This document shows positions 34,587-35,630 of a stretch of DNA of 35,630 nt, in pieces (within the stretch, counting starts at the first letter, position 1; the number at the start of each line of letters is the position of its first letter). Position numbers and translations under genes: made by a program. The notes under the pieces were generated by a model that had not been told where the DNA came from, did no database searches, and saw only the letters and a program-made list of their open reading frames with translations. The DNA comes from Thermoleophilia bacterium (GTDB lineage: Bacteria > Actinomycetota > Thermoleophilia > BMS3ABIN01): contig JACWAM010000093.1 in the NCBI GenBank assembly GCA_014874265.1, positions 1-35,630 on the forward strand. The letters run 5' to 3'.

Positions 34587-35618
34587 TTACGGATAGGTGA
34601 ATCCGACGCCGCAGCAGGAACCGGCGCTGCCGGTCACGTCGACGGTGAAGCTGCTGACGCTGGCCGAGACATGAAAGTCAAGTGTGAAAAACGCCGAATA
34701 GCCGGTGGCAATATCGCCGAGGGAGACGGGCACGGCTGTGGTGAGGCTGGCAACGCCAGCAGGTACGGTGGCCCCGGTGATGGCCACATTCGTGGCGTTG
34801 ACGCCGCTGTCATAAACGTGAAATTTGACTTGTAGATTATTGTTGGTGTAATCGGTAAATGAAGCCCAGCTGGAGCCGTCGTTAAACAGCCGCAAATCCG
34901 GCTTGATAGCGTTCCAGCCATCAGCGGTCATCCAGGGGCGATTGTCGGTGACGCTTTTGGTGTTGATGTACGGGGTGTCGCCGATGCCATCGTGGTCGCT
35001 ATCGGATCCGGCATAATCGCTCCAGTAGTTGCCGCCGTTTGGAGAGGCCAGATTAAATGAATTGGTCGCGCCGGACCGATCGTCTGCCTGAGTTTCGTTG
35101 CCGGTAAAGTCATTGCTGAATACGGTATTTCCAGAACTGCCGTAAGCGAGAACCAGGCCCTCTGCATTGCTCGAAATTGTGTTACAGGTAATTGTATCGC
35201 CGTCCGAGTCATCAATTAAAATGCCAACGCTATTGCCGGTAAGAGTGTCCCTTTTCAGGATGTTGTTATTACCACCCGTCACCTGTATGCCGTAATCGAA
35301 GCCGGTAACGGTCAGGTTTTCCACCACGACATTGGAATCGTTGAAGACAAGGCCGCCTTCCATGCCCGGTCCCGAAAGCGTGTGGCCTGCCCCATCCAGG
35401 ATGATGCCGGTATCGACGATGCCAATGGTGCCGTTGATATCCTGATTTAATGTGCAGGTTTTGGTGGAGTTATCCCAGGCTCCGATCGAGGTGCAGTCGC
35501 CGCCGGTGCTGCTGTTCCTGATAGTGAAGGTTCCCGATGCCGCGGAAGCCATCACCGCGAAAACAGCCAGACAGACAAACGTCATTAAAGCAATGCCGGC
35601 CCCCGCCCCCACAATCAT
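34587..35618 (-). CDS. Secreted right-handed beta-helix (NosD/CASH-like) protein
   Basis: The 343-residue protein has an N-terminal signal (MIVGAGAGIALMTFVCLAVFAVM, ending at ASAASG), then beta-helix repeats in the NosD/CASH style: GIILDGAGHTLSGPG, NVVVENLTVTGFDYGIQVTG, NILKRDTLTGNSVGILID and TITCNTISSNAEGLVL, closing with GGNYWSDYAGSDSDHDGIGD, a calcium-site-like stretch common in such proteins. A C-terminal beta-sandwich-like domain follows, ending SAGSCCGVGFTYP. It would act outside the cell, possibly on polysaccharide, though no catalytic residues are identified. The ATG at 35618 is 12 bases from the window edge and the frame is open upstream, so a longer start is possible. Confidence 0.8.
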   Translation of the reverse strand: MIVGAGAGIALMTFVCLAVFAVMASAASGTFTIRNSSTGGDCTSIGAWDNSTKTCTLNQDINGTIGIVDTGIILDGAGHTLSGPGMEGGLVFNDSNVVVENLTVTGFDYGIQVTGGNNNILKRDTLTGNSVGILIDDSDGDTITCNTISSNAEGLVLAYGSSGNTVFSNDFTGNETQADDRSGATNSFNLASPNGGNYWSDYAGSDSDHDGIGDTPYINTKSVTDNRPWMTADGWNAIKPDLRLFNDGSSWASFTDYTNNNLQVKFHVYDSGVNATNVAITGATVPAGVASLTTAVPVSLGDIATGYSAFFTLDFHVSASVSSFTVDVTGSAGSCCGVGFTYP

Positions 35619-35630
35619 CCTGTTAAGCCC

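Overview
The window is a housekeeping segment of a bacterial chromosome, moderately GC-rich by eye, in which all but one of the supported genes lie on the minus strand. Read in the direction of transcription (right to left) the order is: a secreted beta-helix protein, valS, folC, a membrane zinc-ribbon protein, ndk, maf, mreB, mreC, mreD, mrdA, rodA, a DUF697 protein, a TIGR03960-type radical SAM protein, its DUF2344 partner, rng, rplU, rpmA, a small membrane protein, obgE, pyrF, a LysM protein, a D-Ala-D-Ala carboxypeptidase, a PfkB-family sugar kinase, a GT4-like protein, plsX, acpP, rnc, smc, ftsY, and last a decayed IS110-type transposase. The blocks valS-folC, mreBCD-mrdA-rodA, radical SAM-DUF2344-rng-rplU-rpmA-obgE and plsX-acpP-rnc-smc-ftsY are typical of Gram-positive lineages. 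A RodA/PBP2/MreBCD elongasome, a D-Ala-D-Ala carboxypeptidase, no outer-membrane genes and frequent GTG/TTG starts fit a rod-shaped monoderm. I infer a deep-branching actinobacterial or related lineage, without certainty.

Region by region: 140-858 is a frameshifted IS110 remnant beyond the end of ftsY. 989-8012 is ftsY, smc, rnc, acpP and plsX. 8283-8417 is the only convincing plus-strand gene, a 44-residue membrane peptide with its own Shine-Dalgarno sequence (SD) and -10 box. 8514-9836 is an unusual GT4-like protein, followed by a 408-bp gene-free stretch ending in a bidirectional terminator. 10245-13962 holds the sugar kinase, the carboxypeptidase, the LysM protein and pyrF. 14065-16704 is obgE, a small membrane protein bounded by two terminators, rpmA and rplU. 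16863-21587 is rng, DUF2344 and radical SAM. 21681-28207 is the cell-shape operon. 28527-34441 is maf, ndk, the zinc-ribbon protein, folC and valS. 34587-35618 is the secreted beta-helix protein.

The most unusual feature is not a gene. At least eight intergenic junctions carry degenerate tandem repeats of period 7 whose sequence differs from site to site (GTTTCCA, AGCTCTT, AAGTTNN, GGANNTT and similar). Several are arranged as inverted arms that would fold into long RNA hairpins. They run up to, and sometimes over, start or stop codons: the rnc stop and the DUF2344 start lie inside arrays, and the ftsY, rplU and radical SAM starts are next to them. In the rplU leader two mutually exclusive hairpins can be drawn, one of which would cover the ribosome-binding region. 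Other regulatory candidates are a terminator-bearing mreB leader, a hairpin in the rng leader, a leaderless-type promoter at obgE, and a possible small RNA at 10040-10236.
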